In this document: one piece after another, positions 28,839-42,062 of the stretch
How positions within the stretch are numbered: the first letter of the stretch is position 1
Layout of the letters: the number at the start of each line of letters is the position of its first letter
Source of the DNA: Fratercula arctica
Lineage: Eukaryota > Chordata > Aves > Charadriiformes > Alcidae
Assembly: GCA_947846985.1 (NCBI GenBank)
Contig: CANTUZ010000004.1
Span: forward strand, 52,615,672 to 52,679,671
Length of the DNA: 64,000 nt
Reading direction: 5' to 3'
Notes under the pieces: generated by a model
The model's database searches: none
What the model saw: only the letters and a program-made list of their open reading frames with translations
What the model was told of the DNA's origin: nothing
Position numbers and translations under genes: made by a program

Positions 28839-28872
28839 TTATAAACACTGATTTCTTGATCAGTGTTTATAA
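28839..28872. repeat. 14-bp perfect inverted repeat with 6-base loop
   Basis: TTATAAACACTGAT (28839-28852), loop TTCTTG, ATCAGTGTTTATAA (28859-28872). The arms are perfectly complementary. On either strand it would fold as a tight hairpin. No surrounding transposon recognised. Confidence 0.9.
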
Positions 28873-29737
28873 TAAATGGGGAAAAAAATTTCTGCAAATA
28901 TTTACGCTAGTGAAAAGAAAAAATGAAGCACTTCCTGCAAGCTTGATGGTTCCTTAATGTATTGTGTATTCCCTTAAGGATAACAAACATTGAAAAAGCT
29001 GTGTTTGCTGCTACAGTGACAAATACCAGTATCTCCTAAAAATGAATCCCAGTATTATCTCCCAATCCTGAATGAATTCTAGTCTAGTCACAGATCACAT
29101 TACTGGGTAGCTCGCTTTAACTTGCAAAAACCAGCAATTCTTTTTCTACAACGTCTCACAATGAAAATGCTTAGTCTGTGTAGGAATAAATGATGCACCA
29201 GTGGGTTTGAAATTGTATTTTAACGAAAACAGTGTCTGGATTCTAAAGCTGCTGTAACTTTCATAGCATCCACACCAAGAAACAAAACAGCACTATGACT
29301 AATTTTTTTTTTTGTTAGACTCAGTCTTTTTGTTTACACAATTTAACCTGAATAGATGTAGTCTGGATTAATAGTGAGCTTGTAGAGGACATTCTACAGC
29401 AAGGCTTTGCAAGCATTTTCATTGCATGAGAACTTCATTCACTTTTGTCCTGAGTGATTTTTACCTTCCCTTCCTATTCCTGAAGAGTACCTACCAGGAA
29501 GAAATATAGTATTAGTTTTTTCTCCAAAGAGGCTGTAGAGGCAAGGGCTGGTATCCCCTGTGATACAGACAGATACGCCTGAGCCAGGTACCGTACGCTT
29601 CATTTAGAGTTAATGGAGAAAAACAGGCACTATTAGCATACACCTCCTTTTAACACACAGCAGACAGCTAAACCAGGCTGCAGAAACTCCGCTGTAAAGT
29701 GTTTACTGCTCCCCATTCATTACAAAAGGAATTTAGG

Positions 29738-30026
29738 GGAGTTAGCTCAGGCGACAGGACAAGAGGAAACGGCCTGAAGTTGCACCAGGGGAGTTTTAGA
29801 CTGGATATTAGGAAAAATTTTTACACTGAAAGGGTTATTAGGCATTGGAACAGGCTGCCCAGGGAGTGGTTGAGGCACCGTCCCTGGAGGTATTTAAAAG
29901 ATGGGTAGACATAGTGCTTAGACATATAGTTTAGATTAGTGATGGCCTTTGTCAGACTTAGGCTGATGGTTGGACTAGATGATCTGAAAGGTCCCTTCCA
30001 ACCTAGGCAATTCTATGATTCTGTGT
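29738..30026 (+). mobile_element. CR1 LINE 3' end with ORF2 C-terminal remnant
   Basis: Plus-strand CR1, 5' truncated and 3' complete. Visible hallmarks: CGACAGGACAAGAGGAAAC (29752-29770), GGATATTAGGAAAAATTTTT, GGCATTGGAACAGGCTGCCC, CCTGGAGGTATTTAAAAGAT, GGTTGGACTAGATGATCTGA, and the terminal TTCTATGATTCTGTG. The encoded remnant reads like the end of the CR1 reverse transcriptase ORF ([20 protein letters not shown]). Inactive fragment. Confidence 0.95.
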
Positions 30027-31260
30027 TAATAATTACAAACAACAACTAGGCATGGTGAATCCCTAGCACCGCTGTCCAGGTTAATGAACCTGGTTACCCA
30101 TTTTCATTAGGTGCTTGTGAAGCAACAGAAAATTCCTCTCAGCAATATACTCTAAGCTCCTTTTCATGATCTCGGCAGTGAGTAGGGAGGAGAAGGAGCC
30201 AGCACCATCTGGGCAGCCAGCTCGCCACTGAGCTCCACCATGCACTCCACAGGACATGCTTTGACAGCCACTGTTACACAACACGGCATTAACAATATTT
30301 TCATTGCATTAGCGCCTGGGGATGAATCCAGTAGAAAAGATGCACAAAAGGCCTTTTACAAGCACGCAGATGAGGGCTACTCTGGCAGACCTCGTGAAAA
30401 CAGTTTGGATTAGTGTCTGACGGGGGAGGAAAAGGCAAAGCTGTGTAGAAAGCCACTAATCTCCAACAGGGACCAGACCTCAGGTTAGCCCCAGCTCACA
30501 CCTGACCAACAAACTATTTGTGCAAAGGCATGTTTACTTCTAGCATACATTCAGCCATTAAAATTTCTTGATGTTGTGCTAAATATTTTGCCTCTGGTAC
30601 AGCCAGGTCTCAAACTGCAAGGAGCCATTTATTGCGTGTTCTTTAATGCTCCTTAATAAACACCACATGGTTAACAGTGCCAGCAATTTCAAATACTATG
30701 ACTATCCGTGACATTTTCAAAGTGCTCCCCCGGTAGGAAAGACTGTCTGGGAATAGTTGGAGAGCAGTCACCAGGTCCCATCCAGTCAAACCGGCATGGG
30801 TCCAGGAGAAGGGGAATCAACTTGAACCATTGTATTAGGTTTGTAATAATATTTGGAAAGTAGGTTTGTCCTGACATGAACTTCCTTCAAAACGTAGAGC
30901 TCCTGATCCCACATAAATTGGCCTTGACATTTAAGCAAATTCAATTTTCAGAAGAGTTTATATGCAACTTGAGTAGACATATCAAAATATTTTTCTCTCC
31001 ATACATCCTTATTCAGGTTCGCCAAAAAATTATTTTATGTGGCTATGGAGCTGTATTTAACTTCACTGAAGTGTATCAGGCAAAGAACTAGGACAGGAAG
31101 AGCACCTTCCCTTAATTTAGATATATGGCTTCAGCTTGGACCGCAGTTTTTTCTCTGAGGGCAGAGATTTATGTGGCTGCATGAACTCGAGCTTACTCAC
31201 TTTGTTGACTCTCTGAGGTACACAGCAGGTTTCAGAGTGGATAGGCACAAGCTGTACCCT

Positions 31261-31313
31261 AGAGCTTAAGACTCCAAGTGCCATAGAGTTTAAGACTCCA
31301 AGTACAGTACCAT
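31261..31313. repeat. Imperfect tandem duplication, two units of about 24-29 bases
   Basis: AGAGCTTAAGACTCCAAGTG + CCAT is followed directly by AGAGTTTAAGACTCCAAGTA, then a five-base insertion and CCAT. Confidence 0.85.
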
Positions 31314-34300
31314 AGATAATTTTATTTTTTGCTGGCTTGGAATTGCCACTTTACACAACCTGCAACACAAATTCCCTCTCGATTCTTCTTTCCATCACAC
31401 CTCAGCACTTTGGATACACGGATGCTCTGCACCTGGATAATGTAGTTCCTGAAGAATCACTGTCATAGTCCCACTGTATCATCACCACTAGAAACAGGAG
31501 TACGTATTGTGACAATGCTTCGTGCATCTGTCTGTTATGGGCGATATTCAAATTCAATCTGATCTGGGACATGATTCAGTGAACGGTGAACTTCTTCCTG
31601 GCACAAGGAAGCAGGAACACATAAGCCAAAGCCATTCCCATCACTTCACCTGCATATCTAATGAGGAAGGTGGCAGGTGCTGAGACAGTGAAGCAAGAAC
31701 AGAAAATACAGTATGCTCCCTTGAAGGAAGAGAAATGGAAATGATGACTCCGATGTTTTTTGCTGTAAATCCACATAAAGGGCTCTTTAATCTCCATAAG
31801 CTCCGTATCCACGATAGCAAATAAATTTACTAACTGTTAGAAATCCATGGCTTGGGGATAGATTAGGATGTGTGAAAGATGCAAGACAGAACAGGGAAAT
31901 ACCTGCCTTCTTTATTGCTCTCCCTCCCCAAGCATCCATTAGGACCACAGTCTGAGCTAGACAGTTCTTTAGTCTGATACTCAGTTTGTTCCTCTTAAAT
32001 TCTGATCAAAAGATCTATGAATTAAGACCGTTATGTTCTCAGACTTACATCTTGGAAAGATACAACACTTAGATGCTGGAAATCACTAATGAGCAAAGCT
32101 CAGCTTTTTTTTCCCCCCAGTGAATCCCATCCTAACTGCAGCTGTGAGTGAGATATTTTAATTATTTAAGTATTTAGAGACCAGATTTTATGGCCTAATT
32201 TTCCAGGTATAGGCCCCTTGTTAATTAAAATCACTTAAAGAGGTGCTTGGATACACTGGTAAAAATAATTACTGCTCCTTCTTTATTCCACTGAAGAAAA
32301 TAGATTTTCGGTAGGCTTAGAACCTAGCCTCATGATTCTTTTACAGCTGAACAGAAGAATCTACAAGAGACAGAGGTCATGCTGACTACAGCCCTGAGAA
32401 CAACACTATTTCTTATTGATTTCTTTTGTCGTCTAAAAAAATAAATTAAAGTCCCTAGTCCACTAGCGTAATGTTTGATCTGGACAGAGTAACACTACAG
32501 TAGTTGAATAAATGACCCATAAATTTTCAGTAATATACACCCGTTTTATGTTTAAAAGCCCTCATATAAAATTTCATTACCCCATAACTTTTCTGTAGTA
32601 TGTTGGTTAATGTAAGGAGAGCTCTAGCCAAGTAAAATACAGTTATGTCATTTTTATTATTCCCCTTCAAGTAGTCAGACACAACGTCCAGTCCTGATGT
32701 AAGAGGGCGTATCTTAATCGCAGTCATTAGGGTCTGTCTTTAGCTCTTGATGTTGAAAGCTAGAAAGATGAAACCTGTTAGATGAAAGAGAATGTCAGTT
32801 TTTGATGTATAACCCTCCTTCTCGCTCCCATTCCTTGACTGTAAAATTTATATCCATGGAAAATCAGAACATTTTTCTAGCACTATTACCAAGCTTTTAT
32901 TCCCCAAGCTTTGCTAGACATTTCACCTACAAAATGATGAGGTTAATTTATATTTACTCTAAATCAATATGTTAATGACTCTACAGTCTTTATGTCTCTC
33001 ACAGAATTAATGAGAGAGAAAGACATCTCTCAGCCTCTTTATTTTCTGTACGCTAAACATTTATAAGAGTTGTTTAAATGAAATCAAAGACAGAATCTTC
33101 TTGGAAGTGCTCATTAATGTGCTGAGGCCTGAAGTGAAGTCAGAAAATCTATTCCATTATTATTTATATATAATAACATACATATATATTTCTCTGGGTG
33201 AGAAGTTAGACAAACTTGCACAATGATCTAGCAAAATAAACTACAAAACACAAGTCATCAGTATCAATGAGGATGTGGATTCAGTAAACAGTTCCATTTC
33301 CCACATCCATTTCTACTGAAGAAGAGACAAACATTTATGTTGACAATCAGTTATACAATCACCAAATTGTAAGCTGTCAAATTCACATCTTTTAGGAAGG
33401 TACTTTGGCAGAAGGAGCATAAATCAGCTATATTATTGATTTGCTACGTATTGCAAATGACTGCAAACATACACAGGATCAGTTGTGTCTCAGCTGCAGA
33501 TTCAACTAAGTAGCCTCAACGTTGTTTCCAATTACACGAACATATCTGACGGTCCTCTTATTCTCTCACCTTCTCTGGCTTGGTGCGTAATTGTTTAAAA
33601 CAAAATAGAACAGCTTCAACACACAACCTTCAGACAAAGAACTCTTCATCTCCTTTCTCCAAAGTGGAAGTAGGTGTGGGTTCAAATCTCTCTTTCAGAT
33701 CAGTCAGTCCAGGAAGAAGCTGGACCCCAGGCTTCCTATACCTCTGGGAAGTTTTCCAAGTGGAGGGTTAATAGCTATTCTAAGAGGCCCTTCCTTTTCT
33801 CCTTATGGAAGGAAAAACAAGACTTAAGCAGAGAACTTATGCAAGACTTTGCCCAAGCTAAAATATGAATTAATCTATTGGTCTCTGTCGGGACCTTTTA
33901 AGTGCTTTTAAAGAGCACTCGATCTGATCTAAGTTAATTCACTTGGGTTTGAGGCTACGCCTATAATAATAAAATATAATTTACAGGTGGACCAAGGTTG
34001 TCATGATTGTCCACACTGCTAAATTGTTAGCTTCTCTAGTACAGCTTTGGCTTATGCCAACTACTAATCTCCCAGACAATGTCCATGCTGGGAAATAGAT
34101 GAGGCCACTCTAGGGAGGGGAAAAAGCCAGATGCAAAAAGTGCCATGCCATTTGCCACCAAAGCCACAACCCTGGCCTTGGCACACTTGTTTACTAGAGC
34201 AGGCATGGACAGCCTGCCTTTCCTTGGGTACTTTATACTGTGCCAGACTGTCTTAAGTAGGGAACAGGTGATTTAGAAGTTCAGTCTTGCAAGAGAGAAA

Positions 34301-36204
34301 TACCTGTGGCAAAACAGTCTTTACTTTCTCTGTGCCTTCCTTCATCACATGTACAATGGGAAAACTTTTAATTCTTTTCCCCTTTTTTCATATAATTAAG
34401 CAGATTGTACACTTTGACATATATCCAGCATCTGGCAATAGCCCAGTTATGCACAAAAACAGGTGAAAAATTAATCTTAAGAATCTGGGAATACATCTAT
34501 TATCTTGAAGCCTTAAAAAGACAAGAGATGTGAACTACAGTTAGCATTTGCCCTAGATGTAAGGAAAGATCCTTGATTAGCAACTATTTACACACCAGAA
34601 CAAAGAGGTCAAATAACACGATGCTTTTAAGTTGGCCTTTTGAGGGACTGCAAATAAAAATGTGTTTGATAGATAAAACAAGTACTATTGATCATGAAAG
34701 AAAAAGAAACGAGCCCTTTACATCCAGGGGCATTTGCCAACAGTGTTACCTTGGTTTAGAAAAAAGAATATTCACAGATGGGGAAAACAGGTTCACTGGG
34801 AACATGCCAACAAGATGAAACTAAAGCAGCAAAAGAGTAGGAAGCTTTCAACAAATCACAAGTGAGAAAAGGCAGCACCTTCTCATCTGTGTGGTTACCA
34901 TCTGGGGAAAATTGTTATTCTGTTCTTTTGCCTTTCTTTAAAGCAGAAAAATATTTTGAAATGCTGACTGAAAAAGCAAACAGACAATAATCACCCTCTT
35001 TGCAAAATGCATGCAGCAATTGCAAAAGCACTGCCCAGGACTCTCCATGCTAAGGTAGGTGAAGGCGAGGGACCAGCTTCTGGGGAAGGGAGATATGCTA
35101 TGGGGCAGCTCTGGCCTTTTTCTGGGATGGTGGTGGCCGAGGGCACAAAGTGGCCCCAGTTTCACAAGTTGTTCTGCATATCACTATGAGGCGTTGCTTC
35201 TGATAATCTAGTCCTAAACCATGAGCTGAATTTTAGCTCAATGCCTTTGTTCTTCTCTAAGGAAACGCTGCAGGGAAAGGGCAGGGAGCAAGGGAGGGCA
35301 TTGCATGTCTAGGCTATAGTAGTAGATCCTGTCCTCTGCAGTGACAAAATGGTCCCAGCGAGAAGATGAAAGTGGGAATGAAAATTCATCAGCAGTCAGG
35401 TGCCTTTTTTTTTTTTTTAAAGTTTTAAACACTCTTTTGTGAGCTTTCTTACAAGTAGATTTAAAATGGAGCCAATCAAATTTAGTTTTTGTGGGTGAAA
35501 AAAGAACAGCAGATGATTTCCTTTCTACTTCTTCGGAAATAAAACACATCATTGAAAATTAACTGTACATTTTTAAAACAAAGTAGAAAAATGCCAAGAA
35601 GTAAGACTGAGAGAAAGAATGCCTCTAGAAAGATGACTCAGTTACCCCACTTCCTGAACAAAGCAGATTTCAGTTCAAGTTTCTGCTCCAAACTGGGCAT
35701 ACCAGGTCAGGTCCCCCTGTACTCTAGAAAGTGCTGCATCCCAAAAGCCTTGGGTAAATGCCTTTTCCCACTAACTATGCAGATGAAATCTTGGCTACCT
35801 TGAATTCTGTGGCAATCCTTTTACTGAAACTGAATAATGATACAGTGTTATTAGACATATAAACTACCATTACATATGGCTTATGAAAGGAGATGCAGGG
35901 TGTTTAGCAATTTTGAAAACTGTACCTTTTATTTATGTGCTAAGTATCACATAATCTTCTTAGCATAATTATTTGTCATCTCTTCTGCTAATTCCTGACT
36001 TTGTTTTCCTTTAGTTACTGAAAACCAGTTTGCCTATTTTCAGTATTGTGATGTCCAGAACTGAAAACAGAATTCTGGTCCAAAAAAGTCACAGAAAAAT
36101 TAGGCACATCTTCTCTAACCAAGGTTAAATATCCAATATCCTCATGTCTTACTACTGAAGACACATAAAAAGAGTTTTCTTCCAATAATTCACTGTCCAC
36201 TCCA

Positions 36205-36233
36205 TTTTTTTTTTTTGGGGGGGAGGAGGGGGG
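36205..36233 (+). repeat. T12 run followed by G-rich run (possible G-quadruplex)
   Basis: Twelve T (36205-36216), seven G, A, two G, A, six G (to 36233). The two long G blocks could supply four G-triplets. Confidence 0.8.
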
Positions 36234-36481
36234 CTGAAGAGTTTTATGGATAAAATTCATATCAGGACTAAAGTAACATGACTTCTTTCCCTGATGTGCT
36301 GGAGAGGACTTTTATGTGCTTCAATCTGGAAGAAGCACCATGGCTTCACTTGATGAATGCCTCTTGGAACAGCTTGTCTGGTTTAAGCCAGAAAATTGCT
36401 TCTCCTGAGAATGTTCTGCCCTCTGAAGAATACATCTGCATGTGTGACAGCTTCTCAGCTGTAAAATCTATACAATAATGC

Positions 36482-36501
36482 CATTGTGTTATAACACAAT
36501 G
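36482..36501. repeat. 20-bp perfect palindrome
   Basis: CATTGTGTTATAACACAATG reads identically on both strands. Confidence 0.95.
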
Positions 36502-37630
36502 TATTATGAAGATAAATTTCTCTGCTGTTTTGGAGTTGCATGAATACTGATATGAGAATCATTACAGAAATCTAATCATAAAATAACTAAACTTGTTACT
36601 CTACCATTCAGTGTTTAGTGTAAAATATCTCCCTACCACTGAGGTCTACATTGTTTGGACTATTTATTTTTCCTCTTGCATTCGATCATGTGGAAGCAAC
36701 TCTTTGCTATCTTCTGCAGGTATTCTGAATTGCTCTCATTTTCCTGTTTGACTTATTTCTTCATCTCTTTCAAAACTCTTTCAAATTTAATGTTATCTAC
36801 AGATATCACTAATGTTGCAGATTTCCTTTTTATTGGTAAAAATGCAGGACAGAAGTACATGTCTTTGAAGAGAAGCACATAAAATAATAGCTTTCAGTGA
36901 AAAAAAACCTGTGGTTCTGCATAGGAATACTGGCAGTACATAAATTATTGATAGGAACACCGCAATCAGGTATATCACACAGGCCCATTTCTTACCTGGC
37001 AAGATCTGATTCAGTGGACTTAAGCCACGGATAAACCTGATCTAGCACATCTTTGCTGACATTCATTGAAATTCTGGCGTCATACATTAACCATCTGTTG
37101 AAATGATTTCATGACATGAGAATATCCAAAGCTTCTAAGGAGTAATACATTAAATTTATCAGCACATATGTTCAAAGAATTTAAGGCCAGAAACTTTGTA
37201 AATATTGAAAGCACATTTACTTAGTGACTCCAATGTCATTTATTGTAGCTGGGTCTTCTTTCACAGTGTATGATTCTCATGCCAAACTAAGCAGTGCAAA
37301 TCATATTTATTTTGAAATGAACTTTAAAAGGCCTCTGTCTTGTGTAACAAATTGGTAAGGCAAAACTAACAGCACAAAACAAAACTAGTTTCAAACATCT
37401 GTATGAAACTTTACATATGACCCCACGATATTATTTCAGATTTCTGATTCATTGAGTTTATTATTCATGTATAATTGGTGTTGTCCTCTGACTTCATAAT
37501 GGAAGTTGAAGACATAAGTAAACAAAACCAATTTTGTCTCTTGAAGTAAATTAGAGACAAAGATTATTTTACTTCTGTTTCCACAGGACTACCCTATCTG
37601 CAGAAGAATATTTGCACAGTGCTGATTTTT

Positions 37631-37645
37631 GTTGTTGTTGTTGTT
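37631..37645. repeat. (GTT)5 microsatellite
   Basis: Five perfect GTT units after a short T run. Confidence 0.9.
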
Positions 37646-39373
37646 AAATGGGTAAATGTAATATAGTAACTGGGCTCATTTTGAAATGAAACAGTCCAAA
37701 AATTTAAATTGGAATCTGTTCACAAAGCTGTACTGATCTTTGTGGATCGTGGGTGTATTTGACCTTTCTAGATATTTGTGACATCCTATCATGTCCCTCT
37801 ACACAATTAGCACTGAAGCAATTCTAGATACAGTATCATACGATGGCAATTAAATAAGATCAAATATTCAAGAAGTAATAGGGCACATGGATACCATGAT
37901 AGCCCTCACAACATATTCAGTGCTGTCTAATAAGCAGTGTAGAGAAAACAGAGTAAAATTCTGAGATAAAGTAGCGTGTTCTGACTCTGACACTGCTGCT
38001 CATGTGCTCTGCTTGATACCCTTTCTTTTTGTAACTACCAGATAATCAATGCTTCAGGTTAAAAAAAAAAATGTTACTTTTAATTATTTTCACAGCTATT
38101 TCAATTACGATCAAACAGGAGAGAAGTGAGTTTAATTGCCTTAATGCTTCAAGTTTTAGAAGATTAGCTCTAGAAGCATCTAAATGCACATCCTCCCCTG
38201 CTTTCTCCTTGCTCCCTGGGAAGAGGGAGTTATCTGCCAGCCTAGCCCAGCAATAAATTAAGGTACCCCTCCTACTGTCACAACAGTTCTGAAGATTGCT
38301 TCCTTGCCACACTGCTCCAGAAAGAGAGTAAGCAGGTGCATATATAACCTTCAATTAAGTGTATTGTAGAGCACCACCTGTGTGTACCTTAGAGATGATG
38401 TTCAGCAATCAGACAGCATGATTCCTTAGCTCAGACTGGGCTGCCTACAGTCTTAGATGGGCAAGGTTACCCAAGTGGATCTTTTCCTCCTTTCCACATC
38501 GGGCAGAGAGTTGAGAATCTACACATTTCCTCCAACTAATCACCTGACACCGCTTTTGAGGCATTCAGAATATTTCCTATTTGGTCTCTCCAAAACATTA
38601 TCATAAAGATGTCCGAGGTGAAATGAATCATTCTTTTGCAAAAAAGTAAAATAAATCAAGGAGCTGATTTCAGAAATCAAGGGAAACGGGGTATTTTGAT
38701 AAATCATGAAAAGGTGTATATATTTTTCAAGTTGGAAAAGGTATATTTTGAAGAATTTGCCGTGTTTTTGAGGAACTGACACTTTATGATGGGAGAATAA
38801 GGAGTTCAATGAACACTTTCAGGTATCCCTGGTAGTAGGATCTTATTCTACATTTCACTGCACAAGCATACAATTTCAGTAACTCTTTAATTCTGACTCT
38901 TGCGCTCTGTTTAAAAACAAACTTTGTGTTGCCAAAACTTCTCCTATCACTAAAACAAAAGCTACATTAATTCCTAAATTGTGCACTGATGGAAAAATCT
39001 CTTTTATCTAAAGTAGAACTGATAGCACAGTGTGGCAAAGGTCACCATTTCATTTTGATTATGCACCCCCAACTCCACAATGTTTCTAAATAAAATGGCA
39101 ATTCTCCAGAGAAGTGTCATAGCTTAATTGTCACTTTTCTCCTGAACTGTGATAAATATAGAGTAATGTAATTAATGCAGCAGCAAGAAAAGTGCTGCTC
39201 CTCGAGGAGAAGAATTCATAAGTTCCCTCGTGTTGTCCTAGCAACTTTGCAGAGTTGACACAGATTCTTCTCTTCGAAGGAGGAGTAGGTACATGTCAGT
39301 TCTGAAACATTGGTGTTATCTGTCATTAAATTACCTTGAGCACTGAATATAATACTGGTTTTGTGACATGACT

Positions 39374-39391
39374 AAAAAAAAAAAAAAAAAA
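39374..39391. repeat. A18 homopolymer
   Basis: Eighteen consecutive A on the plus strand; no transposon recognised upstream of it. Confidence 0.9.
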
Positions 39392-41269
39392 GTCCTGCAT
39401 GCTAAAATTGCTAAGATAGATAATCAAGCAGATGAACTTAGTCTCACTTCGAAGTTCACTGAAGTAAACAGAAACAGGCTTGTCCACAAAGATGGCTAAA
39501 AGAACAGACTTTGAAAGGTGTGTAGAGAGCCAAATCCCTTCATAATCCCCCCAATTTACAAGAGAATTAAGTAGCAACATACTTGAAAAACTTTGGTCCT
39601 GAATCACTAATGAGAAAAACAACATAATAATTATTGGCGTACAAAAAATATGTCTGCGTGTTTCTGGAGATCACATAGCAACACAGAAGATAAAATAAAA
39701 TGTACAGTGGTATTATATAGCACTGACTTTGACCATTCCTCCTTATCTGCTGTGGATTCTTAGCGTTGGGCTGCTATGGGTTGTTTGTCTTGGACAACAC
39801 TATTTACTGATGCCAGCATAATGTGCCTATCTCCTAGCATTCAAAGTACGCAGCCCACTAGCTGTGGCAGCTTTCTTGTTCTGGTGGATGTATGTGGTTC
39901 CTTGGTCTTCTTCCTGCTGGGAAGCCTCCATCAAAAGTTTTAGCCAGATGAATTCTGTTTTAACATCAAATGAAGCCTGTAGTTTTATACTCTCTCCATA
40001 GTTTCATTTTCCGTTCCCAGATCTGCAAGAGCTCCCTGTTCATCTTGCCAGCACACGCTTCTGCCATGCTGTTCCTTTGCCTTTTCTAGTATTTTGTTTA
40101 TTTTAAGAATTTCCCTTTGGTGTTCTTTTTTCCCTGATAAGGCACCAAATCTCTTGGCTTAGACAATTCCTCCTCCACCTGCATGACAGCTGCAGCTTGA
40201 ATCCAGTCGTCTCTGGGGATGGCCCATTCCTCCTCAGTTCCAAGCTGCCTCTCATCCACCACTGACAATGCCTCAGAAGGGCTCAGACTTGAATTTCTCC
40301 CTGCTGTCCCTTTAGTTCTCAGTCGTAAGCTATTGATTTTCACTGTCCCTTTCTGGTTTAAGTAGATTCAGTTTTATTTTCTGCCTATACAAAGACTGAA
40401 GTTGCTGCTCTTACCAGATGCTCAATCAATCCTCAAATCAAGGACATACGCTCTGAATTTCAGTTGTATGCAGGTTGATTCGACTTCAAAGGGGCACGAA
40501 AATACGGACAAAAATAATAATTATATCATCCTCCTGCTCCATGTTTTGTCATCTTGCTTTTACCACTGATTTGCTGTAAACTGTATTTAATGTTCTTTAG
40601 TTACACATGACAAACAATTTAATTTAGAAGAGGAGATGATTTGGTTAAGCTGGTATTAAGGAACGTGTTAAGTACTAATAGTACTTTGGTTCATTTTTTT
40701 TTTCTTCCATTGAAAACAGTATTAAAATAAAAAAGGTGTCCTATGACAAAAATAATCTCTCCAGATAAGCTTTTATCAGTTATGAAGTATTTTGATGATG
40801 TGTTCAAAATTCTTTTTACATGTCAATGGTGTGCTACAGCTACCTGAGGAGATATCTGCTTCTGCTGTATATTTTCAACAAATTCAGATTACTAATTGGT
40901 ACATATACCCTCAAGAAAGGCAAGTAGGACAGTCAGCATGACTACAATTAACCTAACATGGGCAAATTCTCAATTAAATCCTATATCTGTTTATCAACTA
41001 AAAAACAAGTGCTGGAATATAATTACAGTCAGTGATGATGATTTTACAGAAAGTGTATCTTATTGACCAAATCTTATTTATTGGATCAGGTCACAATTTT
41101 AATTAAAAAAAGATAACTGTGAGGATATATTCAGACTTTTATAAGGCATTTGACTTATGCATAGATGTATGATAATCTGATGTAAAAATTAACACTATAC
41201 ATTATTAATAAAGCACACATTAAGTGAATTTAAAATGGCCCACGAATCTCTAGAAATAGTCACTAAAGG

Positions 41270-42062
41270 GAAAACACTGTGGAACCCAAGTAATTTTTAA
41301 GATGATTCCTCAGGGTTGGCACTGGACTTCAGAATACATAACATTTTCATAAATGATTTTGAAATAAGGCTAATGCAATCTTAAAACAATTACAGCTGAG
41401 AAAAAAAAAAAGGCGGAATGATAAAAAGCAAAGATGAAACAGTTACATAGAATGACCTGAAGTAATTCAGCATATGAAACAATTAAGCCCACAAAATATT
41501 TTAATACGATCACATTCACATTATACATCTAGAAAGAGAAGTGCTAATCATACCCACAGAATGGAGGGTGCATTAGCAAAGCAGTGACTTAAAATGGACA
41601 AACAAATGATAAACAGAATTATTTTATCATTAGTTTCTGAGTGCTATGAAGACACAAGAAAGGCTAATATGTTCCTTCAGTATATGAACCTAGGAAAGGC
41701 AAGATTTTACTTCAGTGCATTTATTAATAGCACTGAAATGGAAATGCTGCTTCCAATTCTGGTGTCCACATTTGGAAAATCATGGCACAAAACTGAAGAG
41801 ACACAAACATGAAAAAATTAAAAGCTTATATTACCTACCTTCTCAAGAAGAGACCTACAAGGATGCTGAGTCAGAGCAAGATTTGTAATCAAGCAGAAGC
41901 AAACCAAGAAGCAGTGGTCAAGTCGAACAAATTCAAATTGGAAACAAGACTAGGTTTCAACTGCAGGACTGATTAAGCACCAAGACCTTCAATTCAAGAC
42001 AGAGTACATCTTTGGAAGAGAGTCACAGACCTTTTACAACCTTTAGTTCTATCAATCTATTA
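41270..42062 (+). mobile_element. Ancient, eroded CR1/L3-like LINE 3' half
   Basis: Degraded non-LTR retrotransposon in plus orientation. Landmarks of the reverse-transcriptase region appear in order: GATTCCTCAGGGTTGGCACT (PQGSVLGP region, 41304-41323), ACATTTTCATAAATGATTTT (FINDL block, 41341-41360), AGAAAGGCTAATATGTTCCT (41657-41676), CCAATTCTGGTGTCCACATT (QFWSP-type block, 41753-41772), AGAAGAGACCTACAAGGATG, then AACAAATTCAAATTGGAAAC. It has a terminal TTCTATCAATCT like the CTATGAATCT tail of this sauropsid CR1 group. It is heavily substituted, with a longest remaining open frame of 72 codons (41594-41812). It is older than the three avian-type CR1 copies. Comparison is from memory of family consensus; the left edge is approximate. 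Confidence 0.78.

Larger units (their letters stand above)
30027..41269. other. Intergenic sequence, no gene recognised
   Basis: Eleven kilobases without a convincing exon. Contains the small tandem repeat at 31261-31313, a T15-type run near 35406-35420, a T12/G-rich patch at 36205-36233, a palindrome at 36482-36501, (GTT)5 at 37631-37645 and A18 at 39374-39391. Confidence 0.5.

Noticed and set aside
36640..36860. Possible further ancient LINE remnant (ATGTTATCTACAGATATCAC resembling a reversed RT block).
   Set aside because: Only one short phrase agrees; no ordered series of landmarks could be found.
40098..40343. 81-codon minus frame with EEEWAIPRDDWIQAA.
   Set aside because: No recognised family and no convincing splice sites around it.
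40670..40686. AAGTACT AAT AGTACTT short inverted repeat.
   Set aside because: Seven-base arms are common by chance in a window this size.
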